A model generated the notes under the pieces. The model ran no database searches. It was given only the letters and a program-made list of their open reading frames with translations, and was not told the origin of the DNA. From Athripsodes cinereus (Eukaryota; Arthropoda; Insecta; Trichoptera; Leptoceridae), in contig OX388312.1 of NCBI GenBank assembly GCA_947579605.1, positions 18,747,313 to 18,811,312 of the forward strand: a stretch of DNA of 64,000 nt, given 5' to 3'. The translations under genes and the position numbers were made by a program. Below, in pieces: positions 44,399 through 53,583 of the stretch; position 1 is the first letter of the stretch, and each line of letters begins with the position of its first letter.

Positions 44399-46336
44399 TT
44401 AATCAGAGGGACTGTCATCCCAATGCACAGATCCCACAACTATCCGATCCATATGTCTTTTCCAGAGCTGACCAGTACCTTTGATTCTAATAAGAAAAGT
44501 TGTATTGCCTAATACCTTTTCAATTTTACCTAAAACCATCTTTTCACTTCTGAGATCTTTGACAAGTACTGATGTACCCAAATTAAATTCCTTTTTCCTC
44601 CCCGAGACAAATTTCAAACCCCTGGAACTATCTTTACAAGTTTCCATATTTACATACCTTTTCTCATATCTATACCTATTTAAACATTTACATCCATTGT
44701 TATTCCGCTTTTTCACTAAATTCTTAACTATATTCTCAATGTCTATATTAAAATTAACCCAATAAAAATAACTTCTAACAAATGATTTCATTTTCCCAAT
44801 AACTGAATAATTTTTACACAAATAATTTATCACAATACCTTTAACTGATTCCGGAATAACAATTCTATCTCTGTAGAATAAATAATCCTTGTACACAGTC
44901 AAATGTTCCTTCACATTAAACAACTTCGCAATAGATTCATTTAACTGTCTTTTGCACGGCCAATTATTTTTTTCCACATATTTAACAACTTTTTCCAATG
45001 TATAATCACTTTTACTTCTCTCTAAAATTAATTTCGAATTAAAACTATTATTTTTATTTACAAAATCTAATTTTTGTTGTTTCACATTACACGCAAGCGA
45101 TGCGTTCGCACTGAAATTCGGAATATTTTCAATGGGCTTACATGCAACAATATTGTTTTCTTCACGGCCTTCCGTGCTATGTACTTTGTACCCTATATTA
45201 TACCTACGCATAAAATCTGTACCCAATATTATTTTATTCCCGCTCTCTGTTACAACAAATTTAATATTTTTTTCCATTCCATTATGATTTATTTTACAAT
45301 GTTTAATACCTAACACATTCAAACTGTGCCCGCTATACGTAGATAAATTAATTTCATCACACTTCTCTATTATATTATTTTCGTTGAATATTTCTTGCAA
45401 TTTTTGAATAGATATACAGCTAATATTCGCTCCCGAATCTAAAATACATTCAACATTTTTATTCTCAATTCTTACATTTAATTTTATAAAATCGTTTTCG
45501 GTGTCTTGCGAATTATAAATACCTTGTATCTTATAACAATTTTCACTCAAATGCCCTTTAGATCTACATTTTCTACAAAAAAATTCTCTATTAAATTTAC
45601 ATTCACTTTTATAGTGATTTCCCTTACAAATAAAACATGAAACATTTTTATTATGCTTATACCTACTCGTATTTACATTTGAATTTAACCTTGAAAATTT
45701 TGACGGTCGATTATTTTTCTTATAATCTGTATCTGTACTACTTGAACTACTGAAACTATTATTGTTTCGCCTGGAAATCTGGCTAATTTCTTCAAAATTT
45801 TCTTCCTCTTTTTCTATTTTTCTCTCTAGTATGTGCTCATAACTAGAAGCCAAAGCAACTGCTTCGTTCAAAGATACCCTATCTTTATCACATTTCAAGA
45901 ATAACTGCTGTTTAATCTCTTTATTTCTAATTCCGATTATAAACAAATCTTTTATATTACTTTCTAATCTAGTACCAAACTCACAATTTATACTTAATTC
46001 TCTTAATCTTAAGGCAAAATCTTTAACATTTTCCGAATGACCTTGAGTAGCCTTGAAAAAAAATTCACGCGATTCAAATACACTTTTTTCCTCTTTAAAA
46101 TAACCATTAAATAACTGAATCAACTCTTTATAAGACTGTTTTTCCACAGAAGCTGGAAAACACAGATCAGACAGTAGCTTGAAACTGCCTTGGGACAACG
46201 ATGTTATGAAGAAAGCACGCTTCTTCACATCAGTCCAACTTTCATCATTTAATAATAAGGCGTTCTCCCACCTTGTTCTGTAAGAAGGCCAACTCATTGT
46301 CTTGTGACAAAACGGCTCTAAACTTCTCGAAGTCAT
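44399..46336 (-). CDS. Gag-protease-truncated integrase polyprotein, 645 aa, copy 2
   Basis: Same architecture as the 22318-24255 protein: Gag, two CCHC knuckles, DSGA aspartic protease, then remnants around the integrase core without reverse transcriptase, RNase H or DDE domain. Aligning the two translations, I count two substitutions in about the first 390 residues (Gag and protease) and about 17 in the last 255, so change is concentrated in the gutted pol part. Both frames remain open throughout. This suggests selection on Gag and protease and relaxed constraint after them, though two copies give only a hint. Confidence 0.9.
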   Translation of the reverse strand: MTSRSLEPFCHKTMSWPSYRTRWENALLLNDESWTDVKKRAFFITSLSQGSFKLLSDLCFPASVEKQSYKELIQLFNGYFKEEKSVFESREFFFKATQGHSENVKDFALRLRELSINCEFGTRLESNIKDLFIIGIRNKEIKQQLFLKCDKDRVSLNEAVALASSYEHILERKIEKEEENFEEISQISRRNNNSFSSSSSTDTDYKKNNRPSKFSRLNSNVNTSRYKHNKNVSCFICKGNHYKSECKFNREFFCRKCRSKGHLSENCYKIQGIYNSQDTENDFIKLNVRIENKNVECILDSGANISCISIQKLQEIFNENNIIEKCDEINLSTYSGHSLNVLGIKHCKINHNGMEKNIKFVVTESGNKIILGTDFMRRYNIGYKVHSTEGREENNIVACKPIENIPNFSANASLACNVKQQKLDFVNKNNSFNSKLILERSKSDYTLEKVVKYVEKNNWPCKRQLNESIAKLFNVKEHLTVYKDYLFYRDRIVIPESVKGIVINYLCKNYSVIGKMKSFVRSYFYWVNFNIDIENIVKNLVKKRNNNGCKCLNRYRYEKRYVNMETCKDSSRGLKFVSGRKKEFNLGTSVLVKDLRSEKMVLGKIEKVLGNTTFLIRIKGTGQLWKRHMDRIVVGSVHWDDSPSD

Positions 46337-46557
46337 TTCGGAAAATCACAGGCAAAAACAACTAAGAATAAAAAAGACTTAACTTATGAGAGACTCCTCC
46401 AATCGCCCCGGTCTTCTGGATTTCCTTGCAACCGCAATGGACTCCGCCTGGCTGACTTGCAAGACCTCTCCTCTCTCCTGGCTTCCTGGATCCACCAACT
46501 GGCTCCGCCTGGATGCTGGGTGACCCCTGTCTCCCACTGCTGCCTGCACCTTGCCTC

Positions 46558-46745
46558 AAACTGGCTCCTGAGACTTCCTGTCTCCCTGCTGCTACCTGCA
46601 ACTTGTCCAACTGGCTCTTGAGACTCCTGTCTCCCTGCTGCTACCTGCAACCTTGCCCAACTGGCTTCTGAGACTCCTGTCTCTTTGCTGCTACCTGCAC
46701 TGCTGGCTAATCTGGCTTTGGAGACTCCTGCCTCCTTTCTACTCC
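46558..46745 (-). repeat. Tandem ~57-bp repeats in the leader of LTR element copy 2
   Basis: Same repeat as 24470-24610 with one additional unit (containing TTGTCCAACTGGCTCTTGAG). The difference shows that unit number varies between copies. Confidence 0.7.
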
Positions 46746-46860
46746 TGTAGACTGCCTTACAACTCTTTATTTCCGCGTACCGCCGACAAAACTTTCGGCG
46801 CGCAAAAAAAGACTATTGTTGTATGTTTACGACAATTTTGAACTACCGAACTGCGCCACG

Positions 46861-47164
46861 TATTGTATACTGGGTCAAGTATAACAATATTAGGTTCTTT
46901 TTGAATAACGACACGTATTTTTATATTTACACAATATATTCAATAAATAATTCCTATTATAATTTGTCGAACACAATTTGTCAAAACACGCAGCCTAACA
47001 GTGCAAGTCAAGGTTCTATCAATTAATGAGCGCCGCTCTCCACAGGCGGCCAACCTATATAGACTACCTAGTATTGCTACTCACTCATCATAACTACTGT
47101 TTACTTGAAAACAAGGTTCAAGGTTCACTTAACCTGTACTGTGTATCAAAGTCCAAACACTACA
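46861..47164 (-). repeat. 5' LTR of copy 2
   Basis: 304 bp, identical by eye to 43800-44103. The primer-binding site TGGCGCAGTTCGGTAG follows at 46858 downward. Confidence 0.9.
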
Positions 47165-48053
47165 GGACCCTTTCACCTACTCTTAACCAGTGTAACTTTT
47201 CCAGCAAAGGTGTGATGTGGTAACCCTTATCTTCACGGAAAATAAGCCTTGCAGCGCTATTGAATGCCATTTGTAGACGATTCAGTTGAATTTGCGGCAG
47301 TCCTACATATAGTATATTGCAGTAGTCAAGTCTAGAGACCACAAAAGCAGAGATTAATGTTTTTATGCTATCAGGAGTGAGGTTTTTCGACACGGAGCGT
47401 ATTTCGCGGATGTGGTAAAATGCGGAGCTCACCGTCTTTGAGATTTGGGACTCCATAGACAGTGCGCTATCGATTCGTGCCCCAAGTATCGAGACTTTAC
47501 TGGACGGTAGAATATCCGTGTCGGCTATCGAGATGGGATCTATAACCAAGAGATGTTGTCGGCCAGGTGATGCGACCCATAAGAATTCTGTTTTAGCTGG
47601 ATTCAACTTCAGACGTCTCTTTGCCATTAGATTAGATAAGTTTGTTATACATTCTACGGTCCGGGCCTTGAGATAATTTTTCTAATCAGGTTTGCAAAAA
47701 CCGATCAAAATTCTGTCATCTGAAAGTCTGTTTTTTCTAGCATACTGTCGATATATCCAATGTAGAGGTTGAACAGAATTGGACCCAGGACAGAACCCTG
47801 AGGTACTTCCTGAGTAACTGTTGATACACAAATTCTGCTTTGACTCGCTTTTAGTGACCAGTTTCTCGCGGTCAGGTAGGAGCGAAGCCATCCCAGTGCA
47901 CTTCCACAAAGACCATACTCAACTTCCAGACAGGTCAGGAGTATGCTGTGGTCAACGGTGTCAAACGCCGCACTCATGTCAAGAATTGTTACAAGAGCTA
48001 TGTATCCATGAGCCATATGTTGTGGTCTTTTCAATGAAATTATTTCGGGTACT

Positions 48054-48526
48054 TAAAGTAGCATTCACATTGCTTCACTTTGGATGATCATCCAGAGTGT
48101 CGGGTCAAACCTGTTCATCGAAAGTTAACACGTCTGTTCTGCTATACTTTCACTGCCATGTCAACACTCTCACTCATGTTATATGTAGTTTGACGTATTT
48201 TCGTATAAAAATAATGAAACAAATTCAAAATTGAAAAATAACACTTAAAATAAATTGATATAGCTCTCGACTGCATAATAATTTTGTACATGATTCTGAC
48301 ATTCAATACAAATTCATAAAGAATTAAACAAATAATAAGATAAAACTTGTTTATGGTCGTTTCAGTGAATGGACCTTTCATCAAAATTATGACGAATGGT
48401 AATCTCTTTCCTCCGTCATCGCTAGTGATCACTATTGATGAAACGCCTGTTCACACCTGTTCATCTTGAAGGATCATCCGGAGTGATCAGTGATCACCGA
48501 AAGTGAACTAATGTGAGCGCCCCTTT
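48054..48526 (-). mobile_element. Foldback element family M1, copy d (inverted)
   Basis: A reverse-complement copy of 43025-43491, from TAAAGTAGCATTCACATTGC to TGAGCGCCCCTTTA, with the same interior, including the ATGAGTGAGAGTGTTGACAT-containing segment. The ends are imperfect inverted repeats rich in GATCA words. It lies just outside the left end of the large hAT pair (48575). Confidence 0.7.
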
Positions 48527-49291
48527 AGATTTTTACTCTACCTAGATGGAGCTTTTTAAAGTAGCATTAAGGATTAGTGATGTAACGAATGTGTGATTTT
48601 GGATATTCGCGAATGCGAATGCGAATATTTGTTGCCGACATTCGCGAATGCGAATAGCGAATATTGACTTCAAAATGGTATAGGAATTTGAAATATTTCA
48701 AAACTGCTCAGTTTTCGTAAAGAATACTTTCTTGCAGTACCTTTTTCCACAATGTACCGGGTAAGTATCCGGTACTTTTACCGAATTACTGATTTATTCA
48801 TTCATTTACATGGTACACAACAGATGAAAGACATAAATATAAACATGTAAGCAACAAAAACACTCCAATAGTCTTACATCCAAACAGTGCACACTTCAGC
48901 AATAACACACAAAACAATTATAGAAAATCTTACACACAATACATTCATTCACAATACATCCACTCACCCAATTTCGCACACATAATACATTCATTTGCAC
49001 AAACACATTCACTCTTCGCAAATGTATGCAATAACAATACAAAAAAAAACTCTAAAAATAAGAAAACTCAAATTTTTTAAAAACAGACTAAACATAAATA
49101 CTATACTTAACACTTCACATTTTATCAAACATATACATTATTTTTTTATAAGTATTTATTTCATCTTATTCTACTCTCAACTCTCCTTTCTCACAAACCT
49201 GACGTAATTGGCACTTTAAAATTCTATAAACAGGGTTTCTTGAGTCTGCAATCGTTTTTGTTTTTTTTTTAATGTAGAACGAAAAACAAGA

Positions 49292-49579
49292 TCATGTTAA
49301 AGTAGGCATTCTAAAATTAATCCTATCTAAAATATTAGTCACATCGTATTCGGACAAGCATATTTTTCTCAGGTTGCATGCATCCAGCAAAACTCTTCTT
49401 AATTTCAATTTAGGCAAATCTTTAATAATTACAGGATAATGCAATCTCTTCCTAACCAAACGAATGAATTTAGACTGAGTTCTCTCAATTTGATCGACAT
49501 ATTTTTTTTTTAAATGTGGATTCCATATAGAGGAACAGTACTCCAGCTTGCAGCAAATCAACGATAAGTACAAGTACAA
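49292..49579 (-). pseudogene. RT C-terminal fragment, probably the end of the Jockey-like LINE
   Basis: The minus strand reads LYLSLICCKLEYCSSIWNPH and DQIERTQSKFIRLVRKRL, the thumb region found after RT in Jockey-type LINEs. It fits directly after the ILGFILRSTKSF end of the 53150-56417 piece. Stop at 49292, followed by the 3' UTR. Confidence 0.6.
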
Positions 49580-49819
49580 ATACGATTTATATAATTTTTT
49601 TTTTTTTTAATTTTTTTTTATTTTATTTAATTTTTCAAAAAGAGCATACAAAATTTAACATAAATAAACAATATAATGGAATATATAACCCACTAGATTA
49701 AAATCTGTTCTGGGGCAATACTAGAAGAAAAAATACAAAATATCAAAGTACATAACAATATCATGTCATACGTCAAGTCATTTAGTACGTGCAAGTAAGA
49801 TTAATGTAGAGTAAGTCAG

Positions 49820-50065
49820 TTATTGTATTATGTTCGTCAGATCTCTCTCAGAATCCCTTCTGCCCCTGTCCATGAGCCATTTCGTCACCAATTTGTTTAA
49901 GTTTTTCCCACTTGGGGAAATAAATTTAGATATATTTGGGATTATTCGATTATACATTCTTGGCCCAAGGAAGGTGAGGTATCTCTGAGCAAAAGTCGTA
50001 TGTGTAATTATTGGTTGCAATAGTTTTCCATTTCGTGTATTTGTCGAAAGCATGTGTTGTGGCAT
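49820..50065 (-). pseudogene. C-terminal end of the LINE at 49590-53150
   Basis: The minus strand reads MLSTNTRNGKLLQPIITHTT, FAQRYLTFLGPRMYNRIIP, matching the usual (Y)NTRN...P......F...GP..YN..P end of CR1-type ORF2 proteins. The frame continues upstream to the hAT junction at 50166. Confidence 0.65.
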
Positions 50066-50174
50066 GTATGGAGTCGGATTTAGGTGTATGTGTTTAGTTA
50101 TCGTCTTTATGTATAGTTGTCGTATGTCCAGTACAGAAAATTCTTTGAAAAGTCTGTCAGATGAGTATCTATAC

Positions 50175-51945
50175 CAGGGGTGGCCAGCTTGATTAGATCC
50201 AAGATCTACTGTTTACTGAGGAAGCCCTGTGCGATCTACCAATTATTTTATTTATTTATTTATATTTATACATCTTCTTGTACATACTATAAACAAATAT
50301 AACTGTACACTGGCGGGCTTATTGCCATTAGGCAATTTCTTCCAACCAACCAACTTACATACATCTTGAAATTTTAAATGAAACAGCATAGTTCAGTACA
50401 CAATTAAGTAGTATTTTTATTTTATTAAGAGGGAAAACATAAAACTGAAAATGATTCTTAGTAACTACTTATGTATATTAGTGAGAGCACTGCGTCTGAG
50501 CATCTTATTTTTCATCGCGTACTTCCCGCTTATTGGCCAGCGACTAATTGTTGCAGAGATTTGGTTTTTCCGTATTTAAATATTCCAATGTTTATTTTCA
50601 AATATAGATTCAGGCTACCATAAAAATCAAACCCTTTTGAAAAGACCGAACCTTATCTATAGACCATTAAAGGTCACGTGGTCTTGTCTATGGATTTGCT
50701 TTTGCTTGGGGGGCAAACAGTCAGATTGCGCAAATCATCCTTGTAGGATGTTATGCCATAAGAGAAAAAAAAAGAAAGTCAGACGACAAAATAATAACAA
50801 AATCTATACTGACAGTTTTTTTTTTATTATTAGGTATTCTTTAGGCGTTCCACCTAATGTTACACCGTAATCGTCTGTTGTGTTGGGATGCCTGATGCCC
50901 CTCAATGATTTTTCTGTGACGTCATCCTTTAATGGTCTATTGCCATGCAAATCCCAGCCGACGGTGTTTTCAGATGTTTTAAATCCGGTTTCAAATATTC
51001 AAAATAAATAGTTTCAGTTTTACTTCTACCCTACAGTTTCTACCCCCCCCGGTATCAAGCTATACTGCGTAAAAGAGAGATAAATAACGTGACGGAACGG
51101 CGATTGAAAAATTATACAAGATGATGCGTGCAGCAGTTGGTGATTACGTTGCGCAGTCTGTAGGCCTAGACATTTCACATTAGAAAACATTTCGTTAACG
51201 AATTTCGCCAAAACGATATCGTCGATAGCGAAACGTCATTTGGTAGACAAACACACATAGAAATCTACAAATTCGAAAACTTTTAGTCGATAGACGCGTG
51301 GCGGGCCAATGGCGGGCGTCGATTGTATCCATGATTTTTTTTAATTGTTGTGTTGGCAGCCATATCATTTTTGTCGATGGTCCGCGATCGAAATGTCATT
51401 ATCGCGTCTTCAACTTGTTTGTCATTGTTTGTCGTCCAGTGTTTATAATATTTTGAGATTTAATATTTGTATTCGAAGTAAGTAAAATTGGTTGTATTGT
51501 ATTTAATGGTGTTGCTTATAATTTATTTACTTATAATTGAAAGACAATTTGAATTGTTTGTAATAAAATGCAGTCATCGGCGTATGAGAATATTCTGAAC
51601 GTATTGTTGATTTTGATACCGTTATTTAAATAAAACATACACATATTGTATAATTGTTTTATATGTTAGATAAGTTAGTTTAGTTTGAACATGTTTATTT
51701 AACATCGGGGACGAAGCATTAATTGAATTTATACTGTTCTACGTATTTATGTATATTAATTGAATTTTACTGTTCTACGTATTTATGTATAAAAATTCTA
51801 TATTTTCAAGTGTAACTTTGTGGAAATGCATTTTAAAGGAAAATATTTAATTTAAATTTAAATTAAATATTTTCCTTTATTTATGTATGTTTATATTTTT
51901 TGCTTTGCCACGATCGACTGGATTAATTGTCGTTGGCCACCCCTG
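50175..51945. mobile_element. hAT-superfamily element F
   Basis: Ends CAGGGGTGGCCA and TGGCCACCCCTG are inverted, and the 8-bp flanks ATCTATAC (50167-50174) and ATCTAAAC (51946-51953) differ by one base. The insertion splits a LINE coding sequence. The interior is AT-rich, with a LINE-tail-like block at 50250-50350 and a 44-bp palindrome; no transposase was recognised, so it is non-autonomous or decayed. Confidence 0.85.
51835..51878. repeat. Perfect 44-bp palindrome
   Basis: AAAGGAAAATATTTAATTTA and its exact reverse complement meet with no spacer. It lies within hAT F, near its right end. Confidence 0.85.
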
Positions 51946-52187
51946 ATCTAAACGGTTTCCGGCAGATAACCCTGATGAGAGACTTCTGTGCAATTACAGC
52001 AGGGTAGAGGTTCGTTTAAGCCATACCCCCCCAGCCTATAATACCGTAAGTGAGAACACATTGGCCTAGCGCATAATACATTGTTTTCAAGATTTTCAAG
52101 TCAAATATGTCTCTAATGTTTCTAAATACGTAAGTAAGTTGTCTTGTCCTTTTAGTTACATTCGCTATGTGTTCCGTCCATCTCAAA

Positions 52188-53135
52188 TTATTGTCTATTG
52201 TAATTCCCAGATATTTGTATTTGTTTGTATTTTGTTAACCTGGGACAATTACAAGTCAGTGATTGTGTTCTACAGTCATGTACAGTTATGGTATGTTGGT
52301 CAGTGCAGGTGGGTTGCCCTCTAGCATCAATGGAAAAGGTCATGTATTTGGTCTTATCCACGTTCAGGGTTAGTAAGTTTGTTTGTAGCCATTCTTTCAC
52401 CTTATTCATCCCATTCTCAGCCATACGATGTGTTTGTTTCCAATTTTTCGACCTCAATAATAAGATGGTGTCATCAACAAACGAGATCATTGAACCCCCT
52501 ATATCCATCTCGCAAAGGCTGTTAATGTACAGCAAAAATAAGGTTGGTCCAAGTATGCTGCCCTGTGGTACTCCGTATGAGTTTCGTATGAACCCACTGG
52601 TAGATCCAGGTAGTTTAACTGCCTGCAACCTGTTTTCCAAATACGAGTGGAACCATTTAAAAGCTCTTTCATCACTAATTTGTTTGATTTTATCCAATAG
52701 TATTTCATGGGAAACTGAGTCGAATGCCTTTGCCAAGTCCAGATAGACAGCTATACATTTATCCCTATCATCTAAAGCCTTTGTTATATAGTCAGTCAGT
52801 TTAAAGATAGCATCATTTACTCCTTTTCCAGTTCGTAATCCAAACTGTGCATCTGTCAGTCTATTATTTTCTTCAAGGAATGTTGAAAATTGGTTATTTA
52901 TAACTTTTTCGAATATTTTCGAGAGACTGTTCAAAAGGGAAATCGGGCGATAGTTTTTTGGATCTGTAGTTTCTCCACCCTTGTGGATTGGAATAATATA
53001 AGCTTTTTTCAAATGCTCGGGGAAAATACCAGTGTTGATTGATAGGTTAATGATATGAGTGAGTGGAATTGTAAGGTATTTAAAACAGATTTTGTATAGT
53101 TTAATTAACAGATACACCATCTGGACCCTGTGCAC
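52188..53135 (-). pseudogene. RT domain of the LINE at 49590-53150
   Basis: An open frame of about 300 codons carries the RT motifs PIHKGGETTDPKNYRPISLL, LDLAKAFDSVSHEILL, YGVPQGSILGPTLFLLYINS and the active-site block SFVDDTILLL. The usual Y/F-A-D-D is FVDD here, with both aspartates kept. It ends in a frameshifted C-terminal part. 5' parts (endonuclease, ORF1) are missing. Confidence 0.75.
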
Positions 53136-53396
53136 AGTCTGATCTTAGTGATAACCTAAATGACTTTGTAGATCTCAGAATAAATCCCAGTATTTTATTG
53201 CTTTCTTCGATAATTTTGTTCACGTGATCATCAAACTGAAGCTCAGAATCAAACACCACATCAAAATCTCTAATCTTGTGTACTTCTTTTAAATCATGAT
53301 TATGGATATTGTAAGTTTATCGAATTTTAAATTATCAAATAAAATAAAATAAATATTTATTATTTTTGTTTTGTGTTACTGTTGAGTAAGACTAAC

Positions 53397-53439
53397 GCAC
53401 GACCGGTTTCGCGGACTCCGAGTTCGCATCATCAGGTGC
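53397..53439 (-). ncRNA. Hammerhead-ribozyme-like motif (left arm)
   Basis: Reverse complement of the right-arm motif with the same core: CTGATGA (53435-53429), GAAA (53410-53407), then CCGGTC and GTGC. Same pairing scheme as the plus-strand copy. Confidence 0.6.
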
Positions 53440-53540
53440 TGATCTATACTGAATTAAACAAAAACAAATACAAAAGTTCGTTAGGGTTTACAGTGAGGGT
53501 GTAGGGGTAGGCGGGGTCCCCGCACCTGTAATTCAGATCA

Positions 53541-53583
53541 GCACCTGATGATGCGAACTCGGAGTCCGCGAAACCGGTCGTGC
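53541..53583 (+). ncRNA. Hammerhead-ribozyme-like motif (right arm)
   Basis: Core elements in order are CTGATGA (53545-53551), a stem II hairpin GCG-A-ACT-CGG-AGT-C-CGC (53553-53569), GAAA (53570-53573), a minimal stem III ACC/GGT, then C with predicted cleavage after 53579. GTGC (53580-53583) pairs with GCAC (53541-53544) as stem I. Deviations from the canonical fold are one extra U after CTGATGA, one A-C mismatch in stem II, and a stem III without a loop, so activity may need a dimer. Hammerheads of this minimal kind are known from Penelope-like retroelements. Confidence 0.6.

Larger units (their letters stand above)
43800..47164 (-). mobile_element. Non-autonomous gypsy-like LTR retrotransposon, copy 2
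   Basis: LTRs of 304 bp (43800-44103 and 46861-47164) appear identical to each other. The target duplication is GGACC (43795-43799, 47165-47169). The interior is colinear with copy 1 and carries the same 645-codon ORF with the same pol deletion. The U5-side half of the LTR matches copy 1, while the U3-side half differs clearly in sequence and length. The insertion lies in the 3' part of an L2-like LINE. Confidence 0.92.
43733..48034 (-). mobile_element. L2-like LINE fragment split by LTR element copy 2
   Basis: Its own sequence is 48034-47165 and 43799-43733. The RT motifs LDMSAAFDTVDHSILL and EVPQGSVLGPILFNLYIGYI are followed, after a frameshift and loss of the active-site region, by RRLKLNPAKTEFLWVASPG and IFREDKGYHITPLLEKLHWL. 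The frame resumes exactly across the LTR element (RVGERV then QYKLCLIVYKALNKMAPQ). The pattern LNP.KTE and LHWL is typical of the L2/CR1 group. It is 5'-truncated and dead. Confidence 0.75.
49590..53150 (-). mobile_element. CR1/Jockey-type LINE, 5'-truncated, split by hAT F
   Basis: Starts in RT at GPDGV (about 53140) and runs to a poly(A)-like tail (poly-T at 49590-49606). The frame shifts once near 53115 and again near 52190, where KYLGITIDNNLRWTEHIAN continues the protein. The hAT at 50175-51945 lies within the C-terminal region; reading resumes with SSDRLFKEFSVLDIRQLYI. A matching 3' tail fragment lies at 10386-10498. Confidence 0.7.
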
